Assembly (NCBI RefSeq): GCF_001730525.1
Contig: NZ_MDFN01000025.1
Coordinates: forward strand, 1-64,000
From: Arcticibacter eurypsychrophilus
GTDB taxonomy: Bacteria; Bacteroidota; Bacteroidia; Sphingobacteriales; Sphingobacteriaceae
Length of the DNA: 64,000 bases
Direction of reading: 5' to 3'
Shown here: piece by piece, positions 27,567-36,122 of the stretch
Layout: each line of letters starts with the position of its first letter
Position numbering within the stretch: the stretch's first letter is position 1
The notes under the pieces: generated by a model
What the model was told of the DNA's origin: nothing
What the model saw: only the letters and a program-made list of their open reading frames with translations
Databases searched by the model: none
Position numbers and translations under genes: made by a program

Positions 27567-28130
27567 TTAAACAGTCATAATATCTTTCTCTTTTATCTCT
27601 GCTAAGCGGTCTACTTGTACAATAAAACCATCTGTTATTTTCTGTACATCAATCTCACCGGTCTTGATTTCATCTTCTGAAACACCCTCAGCCTTCAATT
27701 TCTGAATTTTATTATTCACATCCTTACGGATATTACGAATGGCGATCCGTCCACGTTCAGCTTCTTCCTTTACCTTTTTTACCAGGTCACGGCGACGCTC
27801 TTCTGTAAGTGGTGGTACATTCATCCGGATCACCATGCCATCATTCTGTGGATTTAACCCCACATTGGAATCGATTATCGCTTTTTCAATTTTAACCAAC
27901 AAGGGCTTTTCCCATGGTTGGACTACAATGGTACGTGCATCGGGTGTATTAATACTCGATACCTGGCTAATTGGAGTAAGCGTACCGTAATATTCCACCA
28001 TTACCGAATCAAGCATGGAAGGCATTGCCTTACCAGCACGTATTTTTAACATTTCTGAATCAGCATGATCAATGGCCTTTTCCATTGAAGTCTTTGCATC
28101 AGTCAGTTGCTTTTTTATAAGGTCGTTCAT
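27567..28130 (-). CDS. frr: Ribosome recycling factor
   Basis: 187 aa, the standard length. Typical RRF sequences are present: LDSVMVEYYGTLTPISQVSS, ARTIVVQPWEK, MVIRMNVPPLTEERRRDLVK and GRIAIRNIRKD. With EF-G it splits post-termination ribosomes. It lies 32 bp after pyrH on the same strand, the usual bacterial pairing, and is followed by a strong terminator. Confidence 0.98.
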   Translation of the reverse strand: MNDLIKKQLTDAKTSMEKAIDHADSEMLKIRAGKAMPSMLDSVMVEYYGTLTPISQVSSINTPDARTIVVQPWEKPLLVKIEKAIIDSNVGLNPQNDGMVIRMNVPPLTEERRRDLVKKVKEEAERGRIAIRNIRKDVNNKIQKLKAEGVSEDEIKTGEIDVQKITDGFIVQVDRLAEIKEKDIMTV

Positions 28131-28162
28131 AAACCAGAATGATTATGTCTAATATTAATTTT

Positions 28163-28870
28163 TTATCCTCTAACCAATGTACCAATAGCTTCACCCTGCG
28201 AAATACGCATAAAGTTTCCCGGTTTGTTCATATCAAAAACGATAATCGGAAGATCATTTTCCTGACATAGCGTAAATGCCGTTTTATCCATCACGTTCAA
28301 GCCTTTATCATAAACTTCCTTGAATGTAATCTCATCATATTTAATTGCCGCAGGGTCCTTTTCAGGATCTGCTGTATAAATGCCATCCACACGGGTGCCT
28401 TTTAGTACCACATCGGCATTCACCTCTATAGCACGCAACGAGGCACAAGTATCGGTTGTAAAATAAGGATTACCTGTTCCCGCACCAAAGATCACGATCC
28501 GTCTTTTTTCAAGGTGACGTACAGCCCTTCTACGAATAAATGGTTCGCAGATCTGTTCCATCTTAATAGCAGTCATCAGCCTGGTTTTAATGTCCAGTTT
28601 TTCCAGCGCATCCTGTAAAGCCATACTATTAATTACAGTTGCAAGCATTCCCATATAATCTGCTTGAACGCGATCCATTCCTGCTTTTTCTGCACTCAAC
28701 CCACGGAAAATGTTTCCACCGCCAATTACGACAGCTATTTCAATACCAGTATCAAAAACAGCTTTGATGTCTTTTGCATATTGAAGCACCCGATCACTGT
28801 CAATTCCGTACTGTTTATCGCCCATTAAAGACTCACCGCTTAGTTTCAGAAGGATACGCTTATATTTCAT
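28163..28870 (-). CDS. pyrH: Uridylate kinase (UMP kinase)
   Basis: 235 aa amino-acid-kinase fold. [14 protein letters not shown] at the N-terminus binds phosphate; [10 protein letters not shown] and [17 protein letters not shown] are the diagnostic PyrH segments for UMP and ATP binding, and DGIYTADP follows. It makes UDP from UMP, usually as a hexamer. A -7 box (TACCTTTG) 43 nt upstream, just after the tsf terminator, suggests it starts its own pyrH-frr transcript. Confidence 0.98.
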   Translation of the reverse strand: MKYKRILLKLSGESLMGDKQYGIDSDRVLQYAKDIKAVFDTGIEIAVVIGGGNIFRGLSAEKAGMDRVQADYMGMLATVINSMALQDALEKLDIKTRLMTAIKMEQICEPFIRRRAVRHLEKRRIVIFGAGTGNPYFTTDTCASLRAIEVNADVVLKGTRVDGIYTADPEKDPAAIKYDEITFKEVYDKGLNVMDKTAFTLCQENDLPIIVFDMNKPGNFMRISQGEAIGTLVRG

Positions 28871-28912
28871 TTTTAGAAGATGTTTTTATGATGACAGCCT
28901 GTTGAAGCCGGC

Positions 28913-28920
28913 CAAAGGTA
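28913..28920 (-). promoter_or_regulatory. pyrH promoter -7 box
   Basis: Minus-strand TACCTTTG fits TAnnTTTG. The position where a -33 TTG is expected falls into the tsf terminator stem and does not match. Leader of roughly 35-40 nt before the ATG at 28870. Confidence 0.45.
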
Positions 28921-28941
28921 AGTATTTATGTAGATAATAAA

Positions 28942-28977
28942 AAAGGGGTTCTTTTACTTGCGTAAAAGAACCCCTTT
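28942..28977 (-). terminator. Terminator after tsf
   Basis: Perfect 16-bp stem (28942-28957 with 28962-28977), 4-nt loop, followed on the minus strand by a T-run. It ends the rplM-rpsI-rpsB-tsf transcript. Confidence 0.88.
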
Positions 28978-29005
28978 CAAGGTCAAGATATTTCCTGAAA
29001 ACAGG

Positions 29006-29845
29006 TTATGCTCCTAATTGAACACGTTTGAATGCAGTTACAGTTAATCCTTTTGATACTGAATCTAAGAATTGAGCGATAGTTTTAGAAGAATCCTTTA
29101 CAAACTCCTGGTTTAATAAAGTAGAATCTTTGTAGAACTTATTCAACTTACCCTGAGCTATTTTTTCAATCATTGCTTCTGGTTTTCCTTCCGCACGGAT
29201 CTGATCAACAGCAATTGCCATTTCACGTTCGATGGTATGGGTATCCACATCTCCTTTATCAATAGCAACCGGATTCATTGCAGCGATTTGCATCGATACA
29301 TCTTTTCCTGCAGCTTCGATACCTTCAACATCAGCACTTAAAGCAACTAATACACCTAAACGGTAGTTTCCATGAATATAAGCGATCACTCTTTCACCTG
29401 TTAAGACTTCGAATTTACTTACACCAATCTTTTCACCAATTTTACCGGTTTGATTAATCACCTGATCAGCAATTGAAGTTCCGTTAAGATCCAAAGCAGT
29501 AAGTTCTGCTAAAGAGGAAGGAGTATTTGCAATAGCTAAATCAGCGATACTGTTAGCAAATGCAAGAAAATCAGCATTTTTAGCTACGAAATCTGTTTCG
29601 CAATTTACTTCAACAATAATTCCGTGTTTACCATCGGCAGTTGTTTTAGCAATTACGACACCTTCATTAGATTCACGGTCCTGACGACTTGCAGCAACTT
29701 TAGCCCCTTTTTTACGAAGGTAGTCGATAGCAGCTTCAAAATCACCATTTGATTCTGTTAATGCTTTCTTGCAATCCATCATCCCTGCACCTGTTTGCTG
29801 GCGCAGTTTGTTTACGTCTGAAGCGGATATTTGTACGGTTGACAT
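29006..29845 (-). CDS. tsf: Elongation factor Ts
   Basis: 279 aa. The N-terminal UBA-like module is ISASDVNKLRQQTGAGMMDC followed by KKALTESNGDFEAAIDYLRK, and the core begins with GKHGIIVEVNCETDFVAKN, the segment that contacts EF-Tu. It exchanges GDP for GTP on EF-Tu. It follows rpsB by 106 bp in the conserved rpsB-tsf order. Confidence 0.98.
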   Translation of the reverse strand: MSTVQISASDVNKLRQQTGAGMMDCKKALTESNGDFEAAIDYLRKKGAKVAASRQDRESNEGVVIAKTTADGKHGIIVEVNCETDFVAKNADFLAFANSIADLAIANTPSSLAELTALDLNGTSIADQVINQTGKIGEKIGVSKFEVLTGERVIAYIHGNYRLGVLVALSADVEGIEAAGKDVSMQIAAMNPVAIDKGDVDTHTIEREMAIAVDQIRAEGKPEAMIEKIAQGKLNKFYKDSTLLNQEFVKDSSKTIAQFLDSVSKGLTVTAFKRVQLGA

Positions 29846-29951
29846 TTTTTAAAGTTTAATTTAGAAATAGGTTTTAATTAAAGAAGGCCGGCTTCTTAAC
29901 CGAATTCCGACCTTCAAAATATGTTTTACTCTTCAATTGAAGAGCGAAGAA

Positions 29952-30773
29952 TTACTCTCCTTTAGCAGACGCAGCTTCTCTAACAGCAGCAGCTTCATTG
30001 GCAGCAGCAACTTCAGCAACATGACCGCTATCGATCTTTGCTTTGGCAGCAGCAGCTTCTTTTTCTGCTTCGTCTTCTTTTTCACGCTTACGTTCGTCTA
30101 AACCTTCATGAATAGCCTTGATAATGATATCAGTGATCAAAAGGATAGATTTAGTAGCATCATCATTCGCTGGAATAGCAAAATCGATGTTTGAAGGATC
30201 AGAGTTCGTATCCACCATTGCGAAAGTAGGGATATTTAACTTTAATGCCTCAGTAACAGCAATATGCTCTTTCTTTACGTCGATTAAGAATAATGCTGCA
30301 GGTAAACGGTTCAAATCAGCAATACCTCCAAGAAGTATCTCTAATTTAATACGCTCACGCTGTATCATCAATTTCTCTTTCTTAGACAATACATCATACG
30401 TACCATCTTTAGTCATCTTATCGATGTTAGACATCTTTTTGATAGACTTACGCACGGTAGAGAAGTTTGTTAACATACCACCTAACCAACGTTCGGTAAT
30501 AAAAGGCATATTGACTGATTTTGCTTGTTCAGCAACGATGTCCTTCGCTTGTTTTTTAGTCGCTACAAATAAAACCTTACGGCCTGATTTTACAATCTGT
30601 TTGATTGCTGCTGCAGCTTCTTCAACTTTTATTAAAGTCTTATTTAAATCTATAATGTGGATGCCATTACGCTCCATGAAAATGTACTGAGACATTTTCG
30701 GATCCCATTTACGGGTAAGGTGGCCAAAATGTACACCTGCATCCAGTAAATCCTGATATGTTGTTCTTGCCAT
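29952..30773 (-). CDS. rpsB: 30S ribosomal protein S2
   Basis: 273 aa. Signature regions: LLDAGVHFGHLTRKWDPKM, GIHIIDLNKT, FVATKKQAKDIV, ERWLGGMLTNF and PTFAMVDTNSDPSNIDFAIP. The last ~40 residues are an Ala/Glu/Lys-rich extension (EKEAAAAKAKI and onward) of the kind seen in Bacteroidota S2. It is 18 bp downstream of rpsI and upstream of tsf. Confidence 0.98.
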   Translation of the reverse strand: MARTTYQDLLDAGVHFGHLTRKWDPKMSQYIFMERNGIHIIDLNKTLIKVEEAAAAIKQIVKSGRKVLFVATKKQAKDIVAEQAKSVNMPFITERWLGGMLTNFSTVRKSIKKMSNIDKMTKDGTYDVLSKKEKLMIQRERIKLEILLGGIADLNRLPAALFLIDVKKEHIAVTEALKLNIPTFAMVDTNSDPSNIDFAIPANDDATKSILLITDIIIKAIHEGLDERKREKEDEAEKEAAAAKAKIDSGHVAEVAAANEAAAVREAASAKGE

Positions 30774-30791
30774 TGTGTGATCTCCCTGAAA

Positions 30792-31178
30792 TTAACGTTT
30801 ACTAAATTGGAATTTTTTACGAGCTTTCTTACGTCCTGGTTTTTTACGTTCAACCATTCTGTCATCGCGTGTTACGAGACCTTTTGCTCTTAAACCTGGT
30901 TTAGCTTCCGGATCTAACTCAACAATAGCTTTTGCAATTGCCAAACGAACTGCTTCCGCTTGTCCTTTTACTCCGCCACCAGCAACGTTTACAGTGATAT
31001 CAAATTTTCCGGCATTGCCTGAAACTTCTAATGACTGATTCACAATGTACTGTAACGGTAAGGTTGGGAAGTATTCTTTGTACTCCTTTTTATTAACAAT
31101 GATGTTGCCAGTTCCATCGTTTAAATAAATTCGGGCAACTGCAGTTTTTCTTCTTCCTGAAGTGTTTGTAGTCGACAT
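30792..31178 (-). CDS. rpsI: 30S ribosomal protein S9
   Basis: 128 aa. It starts with TSGRRKTAVARIYLNDGTGN, has VNVAGGGVKGQAEAVRLAIA in the middle and ends in the KKPGRKKARKKFQFSKR tail that reaches the ribosomal P site. It follows rplM by 16 bp, the universal L13-S9 pair. Confidence 0.98.
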   Translation of the reverse strand: MSTTNTSGRRKTAVARIYLNDGTGNIIVNKKEYKEYFPTLPLQYIVNQSLEVSGNAGKFDITVNVAGGGVKGQAEAVRLAIAKAIVELDPEAKPGLRAKGLVTRDDRMVERKKPGRKKARKKFQFSKR

Positions 31179-31194
31179 TTCTTTTCTCCTTTAA

Positions 31195-31638
31195 TTAAAG
31201 TTTGATTTCTTTTGGACTTTGTGCGGCATGAGGATGCTCACCACCTGCATATACATACAGATTTCCGAATAATGCTCGGCCCAAACGATTTTTAGGTAAC
31301 ATACCGCGAACAGCCTTTTCAATAATGCGTTCTGGATGCTTAGCCAATAACTCCTTAGGAGAAATGAAGCGCTGACCACCTGGATATCCGGTGTAACGAA
31401 CATAAGTTTTATCACTTAGTTTGTTTCCGGTCAGTTTTACCTTGTCTGCATTGATAACAATGACGTTATCTCCGCAGTCTACGTTCGGGGTGAAAGTAGG
31501 CTTGTGCTTACCACGGATCATCACTGCGATCTTAGTAGACAAGCGCCCCAAAATCTCGCCTTGTGCGTCAACAACTACCCATTCTTTATTAACGGTTTTT
31601 TTGTTGGCTGAGACAGTTTTGTAACTTAACGTATTCAC
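31195..31638 (-). CDS. rplM: 50S ribosomal protein L13
   Basis: 147 aa. Diagnostic parts: WVVVDAQGEILGRLSTKIA, GKHKPTFTPNVDCGDNVIV, YVRYTGYPGG and AVRGMLPKNRLGR. First gene of the four-gene ribosomal unit. A perfect promoter lies 50-80 nt upstream and its spacer is bracketed by an inverted repeat. L13 is a known autoregulator of its operon in E. coli; whether that holds here is open. Confidence 0.98.
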   Translation of the reverse strand: MNTLSYKTVSANKKTVNKEWVVVDAQGEILGRLSTKIAVMIRGKHKPTFTPNVDCGDNVIVINADKVKLTGNKLSDKTYVRYTGYPGGQRFISPKELLAKHPERIIEKAVRGMLPKNRLGRALFGNLYVYAGGEHPHAAQSPKEIKL

Positions 31639-31656
31639 TTGCTTGATATTAAATTA

Positions 31657-31720
31657 ATTAAACAATTTACTTACCCTTAAAAAGGGTTTGCAAAGATAGA
31701 GTAAATTGTTTAATAACCAA
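31657..31720 (-). promoter_or_regulatory. rplM-rpsI-rpsB-tsf promoter with bracketing inverted repeat
   Basis: Minus strand TTG (31720-31718), exactly 19 nt, then TATCTTTG (31698-31691): a consensus Bacteroidota promoter. A 14-bp perfect inverted repeat (31657-31670 with 31701-31714) puts one arm in the -33/-7 spacer and one in the leader, and a small nested stem (31673-31678 with 31682-31687) lies near the start site. The leader is about 45 nt. Confidence 0.8.
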
Positions 31721-31742
31721 ACAGTTATTCCTTTTATTATCG

Positions 31743-33851
31743 TTATGATATTTTATTGTAGTGAATCCCCGGATTGCTGTCCTGAAAGAATTCTTTCAGG
31801 ATCTTGTTTTGCTCTGCTCCTAATTCAGGGTCCTGATCAAATAGGTCTATTACTTCATTCCGAACCGTTTGAAGCAGCTCCTGATCATGCACCAGATCTG
31901 CCAGCTTTAAGTCCAGAACCCCACTTTGCTGTGTGCCCTCCAGATTACCCGGCCCCCTTAACTTCAGGTCTGTCTCTGAGATTTCAAACCCGTCATTGGT
32001 CCGCACCATCGTATTCAGGCGAATCCGTCCATCCGCACTTAATTTATTGGTACTCATTAAAATACAATAGGATTGCTCGGCACCTCTACCTACCCTGCCC
32101 CTTAACTGATGAAGTTGAGAGAGTCCAAAACGCTCCGCATTTTCAATCACCATAACACTGGCATTGGGAACATTTACACCCACCTCGATCACCGTAGTGG
32201 CTACCATAATTTGCGTTTCTCCCTTTACAAAGCGCTGCATTTCGAATTCCTTATCCGCAGGGTTCAGTTTACCATGCACAATACTAATTTTATAATCGGG
32301 CAGTGGAAACGCTGCAGATATATCTTCTATCCCTGCTTCCAGATAAAGCAGATCTAATTTTTCACTTTCCTTAATTAAAGGATAAACGAGGTACACCTGT
32401 CGCCCCTTGGCTATTTCCTGCCGCATGAAACCCAGCATTCTTAAACGCTGATTTTCGTAAAGGTGGATGGTTTTGATTGGCTTTCTCCCGGCCGGCAGCT
32501 CATCTATGACCGAAATATCGAGATCGCCATATAAGGTCATGGCCAGCGTTCGTGGGATCGGAGTAGCCGTCATCACCAACATGTGTGGAGGTATTTTATT
32601 CTTTCTCCACAACTTGCCTCTTTGTTCCACACCAAACCGGTGCTGCTCATCAATAACTGCCAAGCCCAGGTTATGAAACTGAACAGGATCTTCAATCAGC
32701 GCATGCGTGCCAATTAAAATATGCAGACTTCCATCAAGCAATGCTTCATGTAATTTCCGCCGCTCTTTTTTAGGTGTGGCCCCTGTTAATAAAGCAATGT
32801 TGATGAAATCATCGCCAATCAGGTGCTGAATAGATTTCAAATGCTGGTTAGCCAATATACTCGTGGGAGCCATTATGCAAGCCTGATAGCCATTATCAAC
32901 GGCTAAAAGCATGGTCATGAGTGCCACAACCGTCTTGCCACTCCCCACATCACCTTGCAGTAAGCGGTTCATTTGCACGCCGCGCTGCGTATCCATCCTT
33001 ATTTCCTTGAGCACGCGCTTTTGTGCATTAGTGAGGTCAAAGGGTAACTTAGTAGCATAAAACGCATTGAATTTATCGCCCACTTTTGCAAAAATGGCCC
33101 CTTTAAACTTATCGGTCCTTAGGCGTTTAGTATGCAAGAGCCGTAGCTGGATCAGGAAAAGCTCCTCAAATTTTAATCTTTTAATGGCCTGGTCAAGCGA
33201 CTGCATGGTAGCCGGAAAGTGTATTTCCCTGATTGCCTGAATTTTACCAATCAGCACATGTTTTTGGCGGATATAATCGGGAATCGTTTCGCTGAGTTGA
33301 TTGGATACGGTATCGACCAGAATTTCCTGCAGCTTCTGGATGCCTTTACTATCCAGATGACATTGTTTCAGTTTTTCCGTAGAATTATAAACAGGCTGTA
33401 AGGTGGGGTTACCCGACTTTTTGAGCGCTGGATTATAGACCTCCAGTTCGGGATGCGAAATGGAAATCTTGCCATTAAACTCGTTGGGCTTACCGAAAAC
33501 AATGACCACAAGTCCGGCATGCACGATCCGGTCGATCCAGGAAAGCGACCGGAACCATACTAATTCCATCACTCCGGTTTCATCCTTCAGTTGCACCACC
33601 AATCGCCTGGCTTGCTTCTCTCCAATAATTTCCTTTGCTAGCACGCGACCAATAACCTGAATGGTAGGCAAATCGCCATTGAGCTCCTGAATCTTGTAGA
33701 AACGCGTCCGGTCGATATAACGGAAAGGGTAATAAAGCAAAAGGTCCTGAAAAGTAAAGATGGAAAGCTCCTTTTTAAGCAGATCGGCTTTATGCAGACC
33801 TACGCCTTTTAAGTACTCTATAGGAGTTTGTAAATTTAGTTCGGCCCCCAT
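31743..33851 (-). CDS. recG: ATP-dependent DNA helicase RecG
   Basis: 702 aa. An N-terminal wedge/OB domain (residues ~1-250, with IQVIGRVLAKEI) precedes the two RecA-like motor domains: Walker A LLQGDVGSGKTVVAL near residue 300, DEQHRFGVEQR as the motif II box, and VIEVGVNVPNASVMVI plus QLHQLRGRVGRG as motifs V-VI. The TIPRTLAMTLYGDLDIS stretch is specific to RecG/Mfd. It reverses stalled forks and processes Holliday junctions. It lies between ridA and the L13 unit on the same strand; it has no clear own promoter. Confidence 0.97.
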   Translation of the reverse strand: MGAELNLQTPIEYLKGVGLHKADLLKKELSIFTFQDLLLYYPFRYIDRTRFYKIQELNGDLPTIQVIGRVLAKEIIGEKQARRLVVQLKDETGVMELVWFRSLSWIDRIVHAGLVVIVFGKPNEFNGKISISHPELEVYNPALKKSGNPTLQPVYNSTEKLKQCHLDSKGIQKLQEILVDTVSNQLSETIPDYIRQKHVLIGKIQAIREIHFPATMQSLDQAIKRLKFEELFLIQLRLLHTKRLRTDKFKGAIFAKVGDKFNAFYATKLPFDLTNAQKRVLKEIRMDTQRGVQMNRLLQGDVGSGKTVVALMTMLLAVDNGYQACIMAPTSILANQHLKSIQHLIGDDFINIALLTGATPKKERRKLHEALLDGSLHILIGTHALIEDPVQFHNLGLAVIDEQHRFGVEQRGKLWRKNKIPPHMLVMTATPIPRTLAMTLYGDLDISVIDELPAGRKPIKTIHLYENQRLRMLGFMRQEIAKGRQVYLVYPLIKESEKLDLLYLEAGIEDISAAFPLPDYKISIVHGKLNPADKEFEMQRFVKGETQIMVATTVIEVGVNVPNASVMVIENAERFGLSQLHQLRGRVGRGAEQSYCILMSTNKLSADGRIRLNTMVRTNDGFEISETDLKLRGPGNLEGTQQSGVLDLKLADLVHDQELLQTVRNEVIDLFDQDPELGAEQNKILKEFFQDSNPGIHYNKIS

Positions 33852-33913
33852 ATATTATAAAAGGCGATTAAACGGGTTCAGGTATGGAATGATCTGAATG
33901 ATTATTTAAATGA

Positions 33914-34291
33914 TTATTTAGTGGCTATGACAGAAATTTCAACGCGAACACCTTTTGGCAAACCAGCTACCCCAACTGTTTCACGTGCAGGAAAGTCAGC
34001 TGTGAAATAGGCACCATAAATGGTATTCACAAGGGGGAAGAGACTCATGTCAGTTAAGAAAATAGTCGTCTTCACCACGTCTGCAAAACTATATCCTGCT
34101 TCATCTAGAATTGCAGTTAAATTAGACATTACTTGTTTCGTTTCTTCTTCAACTGAAGAATTAACGAGTTCATTGGTGTTGGGATTAATAGCAATCTGAC
34201 CGGATACATATAAAATACCATTGGCTAAAATAGCCTGGTTGTAAGGACCGATAGGAGCTGGCGCGCGTTCTGTTTTAATAATTTGCTTCAT
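33914..34291 (-). CDS. ridA: RidA family reactive-imine deaminase
   Basis: 125 aa from the ATG at 34291; the upstream TTG at 34309 would overlap the preceding small gene. Family motifs: TERAPAPIGPYNQAI, LYVSGQIAINPNT, VMSNLTAILDEAGYSFADVV, FPARETVGVAGLPKGVRVEI, with the catalytic Arg in PARE. RidA hydrolyses 2-aminoacrylate and similar imines. It is two nt behind a 45-codon membrane-protein gene and about 60 bp before recG. Confidence 0.95.
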   Translation of the reverse strand: MKQIIKTERAPAPIGPYNQAILANGILYVSGQIAINPNTNELVNSSVEEETKQVMSNLTAILDEAGYSFADVVKTTIFLTDMSLFPLVNTIYGAYFTADFPARETVGVAGLPKGVRVEISVIATK

Positions 34292-34293
34292 GA

Positions 34294-34431
34294 TTATAGA
34301 AAATACCAATCAATTATTTTGTAAATGATCCCGAAAAGGAATAGGAGAATAGCTATTGTATTGATGATATGCATCACCTTCAGGTTAATGTTTTGCGGGC
34401 GGTCTGAATCTTTTTTTCTAAAGAAATACAT
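34294..34431 (-). CDS. 45-aa single-helix membrane protein (DUF6728-like)
   Basis: The ATG at 34431 opens a 45-codon frame ending in TAA two nt before the ridA start. The N-terminal part is polar (MYFFRKKDSDRPQNINLK), followed by a single hydrophobic helix (INTIAILLFLFGIIYKIIDW). Small proteins with this FRKKD-x-x-RP-x-N-x-NLK opening and one helix recur in Bacteroidota; I recall them as DUF6728 but cannot check. A TAAATTTG (-7 type) at 34443-34436 would give an almost leaderless message. Function unknown. Confidence 0.6.
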   Translation of the reverse strand: MYFFRKKDSDRPQNINLKVMHIINTIAILLFLFGIIYKIIDWYFL

Positions 34432-34599
34432 AAAACAAATTTACTAAAATTTAATAAAGGTAAATGTTAAAAGCGCATCCGGATACAATTTACGAAATGT
34501 ATGACAAACAACAAAAATAAGATAAATTCAGGTATGAGCTAAGTTCTGGAAGGAAGTTAAAAAGATCATGACTAAAAGGGATTTAATTTTGACCTGAGA

Positions 34600-34667
34600 C
34601 GCAGCTTGCTTGCTTCCCGAGCGGAGAAGGTGCGGACAAGGTGCGTAGGAGGTGCGCAGAAGCTGCG
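34600..34667. repeat. GC-rich 11-bp tandem repeat inside an inverted repeat
   Basis: Four 11-bp units at 34624-34634, 34635-34645, 34646-34656 and 34657-34667 share the ending GGTGCG (last unit GCTGCG). They are bracketed by CGCAGCTT (34600-34607) and AAGCTGCG (34660-34667). The patch stands out against AT-rich surroundings in the 330-nt spacer between the small gene and ompA; the rest of that spacer shows only the ompA terminator. It may be a dispersed repeat family (REP-like). Confidence 0.6.
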
Positions 34668-34701
34668 GGAAAATTAAGTGCAAACTCAGCAGTTTTTACG
34701 C

Positions 34702-34730
34702 AAAAAAAAGGGCCCTTTTGGGGCCCTTTT
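34702..34730 (-). terminator. Terminator of the OmpA gene
   Basis: 10-bp perfect stem (34706-34715 with 34721-34730), 5-nt loop, followed on the minus strand by eight T. It lies 32 nt after the ompA stop. Confidence 0.92.
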
Positions 34731-34761
34731 AGATAATATGCTTATATACTATATTATCAAA

Positions 34762-36045
34762 TTACTTGATCTCAACACGACGGTTTTGCATACGACCTTC
34801 TTCCGTTGTATTAGAAGCGATAGGTTTGCTTTCTCCGAATGCTTCAACAGTTACACGGTTTGCGTCAACTCCAGAATTTACTAAGTAAGTTTTAACTGAG
34901 TTAGCTCTATCTCTAGAAAGGCTCATGTTATACTCTTCAGTTCCTTCAGCAGATGCATGACCTTGTAAGTCTAATACAGTTGTTGAATTAGCTCTTAAGT
35001 CTGAAGAAACCTTGTCCAATGTAGGATAAGAAGAAGTCTTCAATACTGAGCTATCGAATTCGAATTGGATTGTTCCGTATTGACCAGCAGCAGTAGAATC
35101 TGATGCAGGGAATACAATTGGACAACCTGAACCATCAACTACAGTACCTGCAGGAGTTCCTGGGCATTTGTCAAAACGATCAGATACACCATCACCATCA
35201 GCATCAGCAGCAAGTTGATTAACAGTATTCTCTAAAGTGCTTACGCGAGTCTTTAAAGCTTCAACTTCCTGACGTAATGTAGGATCTTTTAATTCATCAT
35301 ACATTAAAGCTACTGGGTTAGACCATTGTAGACTTGGTTTTGATTTGCTACCTAAAGTAAATTCAAGACCGGCATATCCGTAAGACCATTTGTCTTTGTT
35401 GGATGCGCCATTAGCCCAAGTTCTGTCCAGGTTATCAGCATCTAAGAAGTTAGCATCGTAACCTAAGTTGAAAGCTACAACTTCACCTAATCTGAAGTTC
35501 ATACCAACACCAACCGGAATAAATAATTCAGTTCTGTCTCCATTATCATCAGGAGTGTAACCGGTTAAACCAGCACCTGCCTGTATAAAGAAGTCAACAT
35601 TTTTTTGTCTGCTTAAAAAAGAAACAGTTCCAACGTTAACAACTCCCTTTAATGAAACTGCATAGTTGATATCAGTACTGAATTCTTGACGAGTACCAGC
35701 AGCTGTTCCTGATCTTCCATCATTAGCATCAAATTTACCTGATACTTTACCTGCATGTCCGTCTAATTTCAAAGCGAAAGATGGAGCAAGTTGTTTTTTA
35801 ATGAATAGACCGTAACCGAAGTTAGCGTCCCAATCATTGTAATCATTAGTTCCAAAAGGAATAACTGGAGCTAATACGCCACCGTTAATACCGATTGACC
35901 AGGTTCTGTACTGAGACCTTCCGCCAAACACTGTGGCTGAAGATGTTGAAGTTGTTGTGGATGTTGAGTCCTGTGCTGATGCAGCTAGTGCAGCCATCGA
36001 GAACAAAGATCCAGCAACAAGCTTTTTAATTGTAGAATAATTCAT
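34762..36045 (-). CDS. OmpA family outer-membrane protein (beta-barrel, TSP3, peptidoglycan-binding)
   Basis: 427 aa. Signal peptide (LVAGSLFSMAALAASAQ), an eight-strand-type barrel to about residue 240, a short coiled coil (LRQEVEALKTRVSTLENTV), one thrombospondin type 3 Ca2+-binding repeat (ADADGDGVSDRFDKCPGTPA) and a C-terminal OmpA domain with LQGHASAEGTEEYN and MQNRRVEI that holds peptidoglycan. It has a consensus promoter and a strong terminator, as expected of a highly expressed monocistronic gene. It links the outer membrane to the wall. Confidence 0.95.
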   Translation of the reverse strand: MNYSTIKKLVAGSLFSMAALAASAQDSTSTTTSTSSATVFGGRSQYRTWSIGINGGVLAPVIPFGTNDYNDWDANFGYGLFIKKQLAPSFALKLDGHAGKVSGKFDANDGRSGTAAGTRQEFSTDINYAVSLKGVVNVGTVSFLSRQKNVDFFIQAGAGLTGYTPDDNGDRTELFIPVGVGMNFRLGEVVAFNLGYDANFLDADNLDRTWANGASNKDKWSYGYAGLEFTLGSKSKPSLQWSNPVALMYDELKDPTLRQEVEALKTRVSTLENTVNQLAADADGDGVSDRFDKCPGTPAGTVVDGSGCPIVFPASDSTAAGQYGTIQFEFDSSVLKTSSYPTLDKVSSDLRANSTTVLDLQGHASAEGTEEYNMSLSRDRANSVKTYLVNSGVDANRVTVEAFGESKPIASNTTEEGRMQNRRVEIK

Positions 36046-36092
36046 TTTAGTTTGTTTTAAGGTTAAACAAATTTTTAATTGTAATAATATGA

Positions 36093-36122
36093 CAAAAATA
36101 AATATAAGTTTGACACTTGCAA
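36093..36122 (-). promoter_or_regulatory. ompA promoter
   Basis: Minus strand TTG (36122-36120), exactly 19 nt, then TATTTTTG (36100-36093). The start codon is at 36045, giving a leader of about 40 nt. Confidence 0.8.

Noticed and set aside
29875-29935. Hairpin between rpsB and tsf (AAGAAG/CTTCTT)
   Set aside because: Only a 6-bp stem with no T-run; too weak to call a terminator or attenuator.
30118-30690. 190-codon plus-strand open frame opposite rpsB
   Set aside because: It is antisense to a highly conserved ribosomal protein gene; its translation has no family features and the frame is a by-product of S2 codon usage.
31706-32155. 149-codon plus-strand frame opposite recG
   Set aside because: Antisense to the conserved C-terminal motor region of RecG; low-complexity Pro/Leu/Ser translation with no recognisable domain.
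34600-34667. CRISPR array
   Set aside because: Units are 11 bp with no spacers and no cas genes nearby.
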